This document shows, piece after piece, positions 12,101 through 21,967 of a DNA stretch of 64,000 nt. The DNA lies in assembly GCF_030463565.1 (NCBI RefSeq), contig NC_134643.1, positions 119,329,809-119,393,808 on the forward strand, given 5' to 3'. The position numbers and the translations under genes are program-made. Source of the stretch: Pelecanus crispus (Eukaryota; Chordata; Aves; Pelecaniformes; Pelecanidae). Under the pieces are notes generated by a model that was not told where the DNA came from, did not search any database, and saw only the letters and a program-made list of their open reading frames with translations. Within the stretch, counting starts at the first letter, position 1; every line of letters begins with the position of its first letter.

Positions 12101-15100
12101 AAACGAGCCCAAGCCCGTTGTTCTCTTCGAAATTCTTTGGCTGGTTGCCTAGTTTGTGTACTCTGTGTTGGGCTGAGCAATGTATTCACTCCCCCCATGC
12201 TCATCTGGCTGACTCAGGGAGACGTTTACACCACCAGTTGATCCGCTCAGCTGTTGATAGCTGTATATCTAAAAGAAAGGTCACCTTCCATCTCCTTTTT
12301 ATTGAGATAAAGTCAGCTTCTTTGCATTGTTCTCTGAGCTGCATGGGCACTCCACCCTTGCCCATGTCCTCTGAGCCGTCTTCCACTGTAGGAGAGTCAG
12401 TTCCACCCCTTAGGCTTTAGTCAGTCACACCTTGACTCTGTGCCAGCACTGCTCAGCAGTAGCTAAAGCATCTGTGTGTCACCAACCTAAAACATGGGAC
12501 CATATGGGCTGCTATAAAGAAAATTAACTCCATCCCAGCCAAACCCAGTACGATGGTGATTTTAAATAGTTTAGAAACTGGGATAATGTGAATGAGTTTA
12601 GAATGTAAGATTTCGTCATAATCACATGCTGATCAACATATTTGAGAAAGAGCATCCCAGTGTGAGAGCGACTGCTCTTTTTTGAAACTAAAGCCCTATG
12701 GAAAAAGAAAAATAATTATTTTCTGTGTTTGAGAAATGTTGGGCGTGGTTCTGATGTAAAAGCTTTTGCTAAAGAAAATCCCTTTTTTTGCCCTTTCTGT
12801 CTCCCCACCAAGCAACACCACTCCATCAGCATTTTAAGAGGAGTCAACTTCCCATCCAGTCAGATTTGGTCATGGTAACGACACTTCTTGGTGTTATGTA
12901 TTTTATCTTATGGAAGTTGTTGTATAATTGAAAATATATCATCATTGGACTTAAACTGAATAGCAGCACTGACTGGCATAGAAGCAGGACCTTTTAAAAA
13001 ATAAACAAACATGTAGGTAACAAGAACCCCCTAAATAAAGTTTTGTAAAAGGCCTTCAGAAAAGGTTGTACAAAAAAAATTAACTCCTGGTTACGCTTGT
13101 TTGAATGCTGTGGATCAGTAGCCACTTGTATTTCATTCTTGTCAGTTACAGTATGGACTAGCTTTGTATCCTCAGTGAGGACAAACCTTGCAGTATATAA
13201 TGGGGCGATTTGCAGTTTTGTCTCTCTTTTCCCAGACCCAGTGCAGTGGTCGACAGACCAGGTGCTCCATTGGGTGCTGTGGGTGATGAAGGAGTTCAGC
13301 ATGACTGACATTGACCTCAATGCGCTCAGCATTCCCGGGCGGGAGCTCTGCAGCCTCAGTCAAGAAGACTTCTTCCAGCGCGTCCCGCGGGGAGAAATCC
13401 TCTGGAGCCATTTGGAGCTTCTTCGAAAGTGTATGGGACATTTTCCTGTAACTGATTCTACTTATTCCCCCTCCCCGCTTCTCTCTTTGCTCTCACCCCC
13501 CCCTTCCTTTAAAGATGAAGCTGATTGTGAGCAGTTGTTTTTCCTCTAATATTGGCAGTAAAAATGAGGGCATCGATAAAGATAACAGGAGGTACTAGTG
13601 AGAATGTCTGCTGTTATGAAACATGTCTGCATACTAAACACTGTTTGCCTGTCTTTCATCAAACTTCGTAACTAATAAGGAGGAAGTAATGACTGATGAT
13701 TCCTCCTTTGTTTTAATAAAGATTTTTAGTTTGTGTATCTCTTGAATTTGACAGTTTTATAATTAAATATTGATTGTGAGTTATTTAATGGACGTCTCTG
13801 TCATATAGAAGTGAAGATTATTAAGCATAGGCAATGAAATCCTTAGATTGTACACAACATAACCGATAAGTGATGCACTGTATGTCTCTAATACAATAAT
13901 TTATGTGTGCATTTAAGATTTACCGTGCTTAGATGCAACTTGGCAGACCAAAAACTATTTTCATCTTCATTTACATGACATGCATTCTCCATCCCCTAAA
14001 AGCTTTAGCTATAAGATGCCTTGCAATTCACCATGTACATCCTTATTTCTAAAAATTGAATGACAGGTATTAAATGTCTACTCATAAGACCATGATCTAT
14101 GCATGTCTCTTGCAAACTGATACCAAATTTTGACTTTTTTCCTCTATGAAATATGAAAGTTTTTGATCTTCAGGTGACTTGAAATTTGTGGGTAAAATAG
14201 AAACTTCCTTCTTTTTTTTTTTTCCCTAATTTGCAGATGTGTTGGCTAGCCAAGAACACTCTGGAGAAATAGCAACTGTTACTATTGATCAGCGTAAGTA
14301 CTTCTGCCAGCAGTTAATTCACACAACTAACTGTTTGCAGGTTTATCACTCTACTTTGGTTCAGTGTTGTAATAGTACAACATTTAGAAAATCACTCAAG
14401 AGAGTAGTTTGCCTTGGTGAGGGGAGGAGGGCATATTTTAAACTTCAAACCAAAATGTTGGGTTTCTTGATATTGTGTTACTGGTCGAAAAGTGATGTTA
14501 TGACCTGAACTATGAGAGTTTCTAACTTTTATTTTGGATGGTGCGTTTTCCACTCTCTTGAAATAAGCTCTCTAGGATACCTATTTGAGGTCTTGAGTTC
14601 TGGGTTTTTAGGTTATATTTTGCATTAATTAATAGATCTATTAAAATGTTACAATTTCAAAAGAAAGCATTTCCAAAAACTGAAAGGGAGTGTGGAAGAG
14701 AGGACTTGCTTAGAAACCAATACTAGGAAAAAATACATTAAAGTAACTTCCCAGTTATTTGAAACTCATTCTTCCAGCTGAAGCAGTGTCATCAATTATT
14801 AAAATGAATCCATTTTCAGAAGACTGGTAATCAGCTTATATGTTAAATAGACAGACTGTGTATTAGTTAAAGCCAGCTAGAGCAGAGCATTTGCATCCTC
14901 TTATACCATTGCAATAGAAGGATATTTAATTGCTGTTTGAATAGCAGATATGGAGGGTTGTACAGTGACTATAGAGAAGAGTACATTAGATTAGATCATA
15001 TGGGAACAGCATAAAGATGAAAACAAAGGCATGAGAGGGTGTTTTTCTTTTGTGGAAACATGTAATACACATGATAGTAAAAGTAATGTGACATCTATGA

Positions 15101-18100
15101 TCTCTACGACAAGCCTAAACCCACAATTTCCAATGTAATAGGGAAAAAGTCTAAATTATTCTTAGCATTGTGACTTATACAGTGTGTCTTTTTAGCAAAG
15201 GAAAAAACTAGCTCCTAGATGTTATGATAATACAGGTAATAAATAATATATGCCTCTTTCTGTGCCAGCAATTTATAATTGATGTTTTGCAATGTTCTCT
15301 GCTTTACAGCTGTGCAGATTATTCCAGCATCTGTACAGCCTGCTACCCCAACCACCATTAAAGTAATAAACAGCAGTGCAAAGGCAGCTAAAGTACAGAG
15401 AGCTCCAAGGATCTCTGGGGAAGATAGAAGTTCCCCTGGGAACAGAACAGGTATTGTCTCCATTATTTTTAAATGCAACTGCAGTAAACACTCATTAATT
15501 TGAATTACAGTTTTGTAGAACACATCTTTGTCACTCTAAAATGTGAGGTTTGTAGAAGTCCATGTGGTATGAAGAGGACTGTAGCTACAAAATATTTTGC
15601 AAGCACATGCAGACCTGGCAGGCTGGTTAGCTCACACAGGCACTATTTTAATGTGGTGCTGCAGCTTTTGAGTCCTGCAGTAAATAAAATGCATAAAATT
15701 GTTTCTCTTCCTATCATTTAATAGTCTGTGTCCTCTCAAACCACTGCATAGCATTTATTCAAGCTTTTAACTCCTTTCTGCTTTCCATTTGCAGAAAGGG
15801 GAGAAAATAAATATGTTGTAGAATCCTAGCCTAGCTACTACTTGCCCTGCTTATTCCCCTATTCCCCTCCCTCTCCCCGGTTCGGTGGCTTTAGAATTTA
15901 GCAAGTTTCAGATTTCTTGTTTTGTTAAATGAATGCACCTTCTGGTAAACTGCACACTAAATCTGAAGTTTATTTTTGGAATTACTGTTATTTGTACATA
16001 CTCTGTAATTATTAATAAGTCATCTGAATTTTTTAATCTTATTTTTTCTTGCTGTCATTTTTGCTTTGGTTCTCTCCACTGTTTTGAGTTTTTCTGTTAA
16101 ATCCTTTCCTCTCCTTTCCCTTGAATTTTTATTTGTTTTAAACACTCCATAAAAGTCTATTATGATATCATTCAGGATTCTTAGGCCAAGATTTTATCAG
16201 CTGACATCGGTGGGGAAGTGTCTGTGTTTCTCCCTTGAGACATTAGGTCTGCTATCTGTACGTCATTGAGAATTTAGGGATTTAGCTGCATATATGTGAG
16301 TTAAAAAGAAATCTTCATGACTGGACATGAAAGATGTTACACTGACGTAAGCTGAAGTTTGGGGGGGGGGGGGGCTGTTTTGTGTTTCTAATATTTCATG
16401 TTGAAAATCGGAGGCTAAACTATTCTTTAAAAAAGCACCTTCCATTACGTATATGTGTGTGTGTGTGTATGTATGCCTGAAGAGGAATAAGCAGCTCGTG
16501 CTAAATCTGTTCTATTCAGGGGATTGATATGTGTCCAAATGACTATGTGTAGCATTATATAATTTTTTTTCTTAAGTTCTAGGGACAGATTTATGAGAAA
16601 TCTTGATTATTTTTTTTTCTGTATTCATCAGTTTATTTTTTAATGGATTAATACTGATGACTTTGCAGGAAAATCTTTACAAAAGAATAATTAGAAGAAA
16701 TTAACAAAGTGCAAGTTTTTCTTCCATCATATGTTCTATATTGGTCTGCTTTAATATGTTGGTTGAAAATTTTTAGCTATGACAGGAACATAAAAAGTAA
16801 TTGAAATGGATCTTGTTATTCCTATTTCAATAGGAAACAATGGCCAGATCCAGTTGTGGCAGTTTTTATTAGAACTTCTCACTGACAAAGATGCTCGGGA
16901 CTGTATTTCTTGGGTTGGCGATGAAGGAGAGTTTAAATTGAATCAACCTGAACTGGTTGCACAAAAATGGGGACAGCGCAAAAACAAACCCACGATGAAC
17001 TACGAGAAGCTTAGTCGGGCTTTGAGGTAAGACTTTTTAGGAACTGATCGAGTATGAAGCGATTTGCTTCCACTTGACTACTTTATTTTTAACTATCATA
17101 ATGCAAGATTTGCAGCTTTTTTAGTAAAGGGATAAACAAATTCTCAGAAGCTACTCCTTCCCACCAGGTCATACTAGTCTTAGGGGCAAGGTGTTTATTT
17201 GGGGGGGGGGGGTGTCTTTTGGGTCTTTTCTTTTTTTTTTGTTTTGTTTTTTTTTTTGTTTAAAGAAGCTAGTACAAGAGCTTCTTGAAAATATATTTTA
17301 TTTTTTCAAGATTATTGAACACTGACACGATAGTTAATTTGGGTGGCTCACTTTTGGAAATATATTTCTTTTTGATGTATCTTCAGCATTTATGCTTTCA
17401 GTAGTGTGCCAAACAATATTGATTATTGGTGAAAGATGCAGAAATACGTGAATACTCTGAATTACTGATTTATTTTTGTATTTTACAGTTTACTTGTTTG
17501 TGTTCGTCTTGCTCTTGTTATGGTATAAAGCGGATACTTTCCTGTAATTATGTAATCATTAGTAGTTTTCTGTATGTAACAAAACTTAACTAAGTTCAAG
17601 TATTCATTGATCCATTCCATTGTTCTTATGGTAGGGATGTTAAACTGAAAAATACAGTTGACAGGTAAGTTTCAACAGTTGTCGTTATTCCAACATAGTG
17701 AACTCTTATTATCTGAAAAATGGAAGCGTTTCAGGCTGTCTTCATTCCATCACGATTCTGTAGTTTGACATTGGTAAAAGAGACTTGTATTATTGAATCA
17801 CTGTAGATGATGTGCTTGAGAATGGGGGAAAATGCAAGTACCTGAATTTTGTACTTTTTGATTATTTGGGCCTCTGGAATCATTTGAGGATTCATCCAAG
17901 TTCTCTGAAATCGTTAAGATTGAACTTCTAATTTCTTAATCTGATATGGTTAAATCTATTTCTCTTGATTAGTTTTCAAGGAAGATATTTATTGTCTAAT
18001 CCTGCAAATTATTTAAGCAGTTTTAGGAACTCTTTTTATATGAATGAAGTTGCATATTGGTTGAAGTCTGAGATCTGAGATTTACTTTTCAGCATTTCCA

Positions 18101-21100
18101 CTTTTGGCTACATTTTTTTTTTTTTAAAAAGGAAGTAAATTCATCTAGCATTGTTTAAAAAAAAATATACATCAACCTCTATTTTTAAATACCTCTATGA
18201 GAAATGATAGTAAAGTTACCGTATTCTGGCTTTCTTTAGTCTTTTAGGGAGGATTTAAATAACATCAATATGCATAATGCTGAATGAGTACTTTCACTGT
18301 GGGAAATCGAAGTCTAGAAGACCATGAATGGCACAGAGTCAGTAAAGAATGACTGCTCAGCATCTCATTTACATGAACAGGAGGCATCAGAAGAAACGGG
18401 CAGGCACCAGATACACAGCTTAACTATACCCTTTCCTCTGTCTTGTAACTTCTTTAGACATAGTATTGCGGATGCCAGAATTATTTTATGAGTTTGAGAG
18501 GAAAGTGGACAAATTAATAAAAAAGAAATATTTTGAAGGATATTAGGTATGGAAAGAGGCAACTTCTAGAAGTTCCTGAGCCCCAGATCATTGAAAGCAA
18601 GGAAGAGCATCAATATATGCTTACTGTACTTTCATGCTTTTCCTTAGGCATCCTCTTTTGGTCTGTTGAAGACTACATCCTGTTTTGGATAGATCTTTGG
18701 TTTGGTCTTGTGTGGCTGTTCTTGCATTATTTCTGTATTAAATTAGAATGTTACTTTGTTCGTAGGATCACAGAATCCCTTGGGTAGGAAGGGCATCAGG
18801 AGGTCTCTGGTCCAACCTTCTGCCCAGAGCAAGGCTTTTCCAGTAGAACTGCTCCCCAGCCTGTATTGTTGCAATACCATTCCCATATTTCCAACCTGGT
18901 TTTGTAAATCTATGCATTTGTGTACTGAAGGTATATGTGAAAACTTTCTGGAACATAAAAACTATGTAAATGATGCTAATGTTTTTTGGTGGTTTGTCAA
19001 CAAAATCTGCAGAAGATCTCAAAGGCAGCTGAAGAACTTTAGAATAATGTTCTTATCACTGGGATATTAAACAGATGTCTGCACAGTAATTTGCATAAAT
19101 CACTGTTAGAGAAGTTTTGCATTTATATTTTAGTCACAGAATTACAGAAATCACATTCCTGAAAATGTTGCCATTTTGGCAGCTGCATCAATATTGACAT
19201 GTTTTCTAACACTTGAATGTCTGAAGGGATATTTAATGCCTCTTGCTACTCCCATGATAAACACTGTTGCCAAGCTAAACTTTTATTAAATGGTAATATG
19301 TTTTGTTTACTAATGTACTGAAATTACTGTGTCAATTGTTAGTTAATACAGAAAACAATGTTGATGATACTGAGAAATGTGCTAGCTCTTCTGCCCAGCT
19401 GTAGGAAAACCAGACAGTATAGAAACTAGGGCAGGGTGGAAAACAGAAGAGCAGCTTTTTTTGTTACATACACCTTGGTAAGTTTTCTAAAATCAACATT
19501 TCTTTAGTTATCCAGTAGGGAAGTGAGACTCGAAGAAAAATAATTCATCTCCTGTATTATTCTGAAAGAAAGTTTTCGTGTGACTCAGAACATTCCAGTA
19601 ACTAAGGCTATGTAAATTTGCATGGGTATTTATTTATTTTTAGTTTTCTGTGTTTTTGAATAAGCAAATGCTGTAATCAGAAATGCATTCAACGTAATAT
19701 TGAAAAAATCCTTTTACCACATTGCCTCAATTCCAACTTGAGTGTTTCTAGCATGAGATGTGGGAATCTTGCATGGTTTTGCATAAACGCAGACTAATCT
19801 CTTGTGGTTCTTTTTCCTTTCTGATCATAGCAGTAATGCAGACTAAATCATTTAAAGAAATGTATTCACTTTTGTAAAGCATTTTTCTACAGCATTATTT
19901 TGAGACGGGCATTATTGTACAGGATTGTACAATAAATGTAAATGCTTGTACAATGTTAAGTAACTTCAAAACCAAAAAAATCTTGGCCAGTGGCATTTGA
20001 CATATGCCATGGCCACATTTTTCAAACTCTGGCTTTCTGCAGATGCTTCGTATTGAACCAGGTGAGCACAGCTCCCCGTTCCCCAATTTCTCTATGTCCA
20101 GTACCCTCTCACATTCAACATGAATGCCTGCCCAGTGTTCCCACATGCTAAACTATACTGTATCTCTCTAAGCTGTATGGTATTTCACACACGAGGGATA
20201 CACCAGGCTATTGCTCGTCCTTCCCTAATTCTGCCCAGTACCACAAGACTGTACTTGAAAGCTGAACGTAAATTACCATCCCACCCTCTAGGTTACAGGG
20301 TTCATCTGACCCGTTATAACTAAACCTCCTTGCCTCACTGGGAAGCTGAATGTGATGGACACCATATAACAGATGCTTCAGCTGGTGCCAGGAAGATGCT
20401 TTGGAGGATAGGGCTGGCGTGGAGAAGTGCTGAGTGGCAGTGGAGCAGCAGCAAAGAACAAGCAAAGTGATGTGAAGAAGAAAATAGAGAGGAGTTGAGG
20501 GAGGCGCAGGTGCTAGCTTGGGGGGATGCAGTGAGGAGAAGGACTGAAGAGGAAGCTTTTCTGTAACTATATGGCATTGAGGAATATCACCTCTTTCCCA
20601 CTAGAGCTGGGAGACAGAAGTTAGTCTTTTAATTGACTTGATTCTCATTCACCAGCAAAATTATCTTTGCTTTACAAGCATGTATGTCACTTAGAGGATT
20701 GAGTTTCAGACAGTCGTGAAATCTGGGCTCATTTGTACTACATTTGGGTGATGGTTTTGAGGAAATTAAACTGTGAGTTGTTGTTGTTGTTGTTTTGTTT
20801 ATTTGTTTGGGTTTGGGTTTGATTTTTTTCCAAATTTATCACAAGCTTGTTAAGCTCATCAAGTCCAAGTTATGTCCCAGCCACTTAGGTTTTCTTAATG
20901 AGAAATGTGACATACGTTCTATTAATGCCTGCAGTGAGATAAGATCAGCAACAAAACTGTACAATTCTAACTCCTGTTTTACTGGTATCACCTAAAGTTT
21001 TACAATGTCTCTGGAGTACAGTGAGTCATGTAGACTTTGTTATCTTTACTGCATTTCTGCCCAGTATGACAATTCTTTCATGACACAATGTAAAAAGTAT

Positions 21101-21967
21101 TCATAGTTAGAGAAGTCACTTAGTTGTAAATAAAGGCAAAGGATGTAGTTTTGCCAGCATATGAACTACTAAAAAAAAAACAACCCACCCAAACATGCCT
21201 TTATAGTTTTACTTCCATCTTTGAAAACAATAGGGAGGGAATGGTTGCTTTAGTATCATAGAAACTAAAACTACAATGCTAATTTTCAAACTGTTTCCAA
21301 CATGATTTTTTTTCCTCAGAATAGCAGAGGCAAGTGTAAAGAAAGCAAAGGACAATAATGAGGGGGGAGAGACGATACATTTTCTTCTTAAGGCAGAGCA
21401 CTATATAAAACTTATTCCCCCCCAAGCTGTTTTTAAACTGCTCTGATACCCTCATTTCTGAACTGGTGCTTCCGACTGCCTATAAAATAATTACTGTGTT
21501 TTGTTTCTCCTTGACGTATCAAGGTGCAGGGACAATTTTCAACCCTCTTCACTTTTCTCATACAAGAAAACGCCTAAACAGTATCTTGGTATCTGAAATT
21601 ACATGAGAATCTTGATGAGAAAAAGACTCATATTTTGGCCTCTGAGTGACCTTAAGTGAATAACCGATGCATATGGAAGTTACAGATGCTGAAAATTCAC
21701 ATCGATTTTTTTCTTTATTTATTTTTTTCTTTTTACAGGTATTACTATGATGGAGACATGATCTGCAAAGTGCAAGGCAAGAGGTTCGTGTACAAATTTG
21801 TTTGCGACTTGAAAACTCTCATTGGCTACAGCGCAGCAGAGTTGAATCGGTTGGTCACAGAATGTGAGCAGAAGAAGCTAGCCAAGATGCAGCTTCATGG
21901 CATTGCACAGCCAGTTACAGCAGTGGCACTAGCTACAGCATCCCTGCAAACAGAGAAAGATAATTAA
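813..21967 (+). CDS. GABPA: GABPA, GA-binding protein alpha chain (spliced, 9 coding exons)
   Basis: ETS-family transcription factor (also NRF-2 alpha) that binds GGAA sites in the nucleus. By family knowledge it pairs with the ankyrin-repeat GABP beta subunit and drives housekeeping, mitochondrial and immune genes. Exons at 813-889, 2084-2228, 3157-3241, 8522-8767, 13236-13430, 14237-14293, 15310-15450, 16834-17026 and 21739-21967 join to 1368 nt, or 455 residues plus TAA; the human protein is 454. Domains: OST about residues 35-121, PNT/SAM about 168-251, ETS about 320-401. Recognition-helix residues [14 protein letters not shown] are intact, and the two DNA-contacting arginines fall at about 377 and 380. 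The ATG at 813 has G at -3 and an in-frame TAA at 798-800 upstream. Every junction is GT-AG with matching phase. Exon 1 and the promoter lie upstream of the window. I see no disabling change. Confidence 0.98.
890..2083 (+). other. GABPA intron, 1.2 kb
   Basis: Donor GTATGT and acceptor TTTAAG. AT-rich with short T runs. I see no repeat family, RNA gene or extra exon in it. Confidence 0.9.
2084..2228 (+). CDS. GABPA: GABPA coding exon 2 (start of OST domain)
   Basis: 145 nt, phase 2 in and phase 0 out. Encodes residues 26-74, including [19 protein letters not shown], which opens the ubiquitin-like OST domain thought to bind co-activators. Donor CAG|GTAAAT. Confidence 0.97.
2229..3156 (+). other. 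GABPA intron, 0.9 kb, with long T-rich acceptor tract
   Basis: Ends in an unusually long pyrimidine run at about 3103-3150, almost all T with a few C, directly before ATCAAG|CTGGAC. No other feature is recognised. Confidence 0.9.
3157..3241 (+). CDS. GABPA: GABPA coding exon 3 (OST domain core)
   Basis: 85 nt, phase 0 in and phase 1 out. Encodes residues 75-102 with [19 protein letters not shown]. The last codons read ISRQ, where I recall ISYQ in human, a local substitution at the exon edge. Donor CAAG|GTAAGC. Confidence 0.97.
3242..8521 (+). other. GABPA intron, 5.3 kb
   Basis: The longest GABPA intron here. It holds a 12-C run followed by T and 6 C at 3502-3520, several T tracts, and otherwise unremarkable AT-rich sequence. 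I see no repeat family I can name and no further exon. Confidence 0.85.
8522..8767 (+). CDS. GABPA: GABPA coding exon 4 (OST end, linker, PNT start)
   Basis: 246 nt, phase 1 at both ends. Encodes residues 103-184: [13 protein letters not shown], then an acidic stretch with [20 protein letters not shown], then [20 protein letters not shown], which leads into the PNT domain. Acceptor CCTAG|GG, donor ATG|GTAATA. Very close to mammalian GABPA throughout. Confidence 0.98.
11475..11549. repeat. TA/CA simple repeat
   Basis: Interrupted runs of TATATA and ACACAC directly left of the outer LTR. Low-complexity DNA that may have been an insertion-prone site. Confidence 0.8.
11573..12552 (-). mobile_element. 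Outer avian ERV LTR, split by a nested LTR
   Basis: Two pieces, 11573-11805 and 12430-12552, match successive parts of the LTR at 29484-30079. Shared stretches include AGCTGTCCTGGCTGTGTCCC, the TTGTGCACCCCC block, CTGCTCAGCAGTA and AAGAAAATTAACTC. It starts TGTGG and ends near CAGTACG, so the terminal CA has decayed. Compared with the other copy it is internally shortened (about 350 bp once the insert is removed). Orientation is taken from that copy, whose purine tract places the element on the - strand. No clear target duplication is left. It is probably an old solo LTR. Confidence 0.8.
11806..12429 (-). mobile_element. Solo LTR nested inside the outer LTR
   Basis: 624 bp beginning TGTCAGAG and ending AGTCACA. 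It is flanked by perfect 5-bp duplications CCTTG at 11801-11805 and 12430-12434, and the undisrupted LTR at 29.9 kb has this site only once (CCTCG there). TG...CA termini plus a 5-bp duplication fit an ERVL/ERV3-type element. On the - strand, AATAAA at 11881-11886 lies 75 nt before the end, a usual place for the R/U5 boundary, which supports - orientation. No internal coding sequence remains, so it is a recombined solo LTR. The repeat family name is not verified. Confidence 0.85.
13236..13430 (+). CDS. GABPA: GABPA coding exon 5 (PNT domain)
   Basis: 195 nt, phase 1 at both ends. Encodes residues 185-249, most of the PNT/SAM-like domain: [40 protein letters not shown] and [11 protein letters not shown]. 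The LNALSIPG segment differs from the mammalian LTTLNISG I recall. Higher GC than the other exons. Donor AAGT|GTATGG. Confidence 0.98.
13431..14236 (+). other. GABPA intron, 0.8 kb
   Basis: Donor GTATGG, acceptor TTTGCAG after a T tract. A short C/T-rich stretch lies near 13465-13510. Nothing else is recognised. Confidence 0.9.
14237..14293 (+). CDS. GABPA: GABPA coding exon 6 (linker, 57 nt)
   Basis: Small exon, phase 1 at both ends. Encodes [18 protein letters not shown], the linker between the PNT and ETS domains. One residue longer and clearly diverged from the mammalian VLASQEQQMNEIVTIDQ as I recall it. It accounts for 455 rather than 454 residues. Donor C|GTAAGT. Confidence 0.95.
14294..15309 (+). 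other. GABPA intron, 1.0 kb
   Basis: Plain AT-rich intron with donor GTAAGT and acceptor TTTACAG. No repeat or RNA gene is recognised. Confidence 0.9.
15310..15450 (+). CDS. GABPA: GABPA coding exon 7 (linker before ETS)
   Basis: 141 nt, phase 1 at both ends. Encodes residues 269-315, including [19 protein letters not shown] and [20 protein letters not shown], the Ser/Thr/Pro-rich linker that ends just before the ETS domain. Nearly identical to the mammalian sequence. Confidence 0.97.
16361..16374. repeat. 14-G homopolymer
   Basis: Uninterrupted run of 14 G in intron sequence, potentially G-quadruplex forming or a sequencing trouble spot. Confidence 0.85.
16451..16475. repeat. GT dinucleotide repeat
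   Basis: Short microsatellite, mostly TG repeats, ending in TATGTATG. Confidence 0.8.
16834..17026 (+). CDS. GABPA: GABPA coding exon 8 (ETS DNA-binding domain, first part)
   Basis: 193 nt, phase 1 in and phase 2 out. Encodes residues 316-379: [51 protein letters not shown] and ALR, i.e. helices 1 and 2, the turn, and most of recognition helix 3 of the winged helix-turn-helix. All hallmark ETS tryptophans and the GGA-reading arginines are present. Donor AG|GTAAGA. Confidence 0.99.
17201..17212. repeat. 12-G homopolymer
   Basis: Run of 12 G followed within 20 nt by long T tracts (17225-17260). Low-complexity intronic DNA. Confidence 0.8.
18765..18890 (-). mobile_element. CR1 LINE fragment (3' end)
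   Basis: The + strand reads GGATCACAGAATC, then GGTAGGAAGGGCATC and GGTCCAACCTTCTGCC. This is the reverse of a diverged CR1 3' UTR, the main avian LINE, with its 3' terminus at the left. Truncated and old. The right boundary is approximate. Confidence 0.75.
21739..21967 (+). CDS. GABPA: GABPA coding exon 9 (ETS end, C-terminus, stop)
   Basis: 229 coding nt after TTTTTACAG. Completes the recognition helix with [10 protein letters not shown], the ETS wing [20 protein letters not shown], then [20 protein letters not shown] and the C-terminal tail ending [11 protein letters not shown] and TAA at 21965-21967. The region after the ETS core forms the helices that contact GABP beta in known structures. 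Essentially identical to mammals. Confidence 0.99.

Larger units (their letters stand above)
8768..13235 (+). other. GABPA intron, 4.5 kb, with nested LTRs
   Basis: Contains a TA/CA-rich simple repeat at 11475-11549 and directly after it a nested pair of LTRs at 11573-12552, described separately. The rest shows no recognisable feature. Confidence 0.85.
15451..16833 (+). other. GABPA intron, 1.4 kb
   Basis: Carries a 14-G run at 16361-16374 and a GT repeat at 16451-16475. The rest is T-rich intronic sequence with no named feature. Confidence 0.9.
17027..21738 (+). other. GABPA intron, 4.7 kb
   Basis: Contains a 12-G run at 17201-17212, an old CR1 fragment at 18765-18890 and a short TTG repeat at 20777-20793. 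No further exon or RNA gene is seen. Confidence 0.85.

Noticed and set aside
12044-12420. Frames of 65-114 codons in the nested LTR
   Set aside because: They lie wholly within the solo LTR, which is non-coding.
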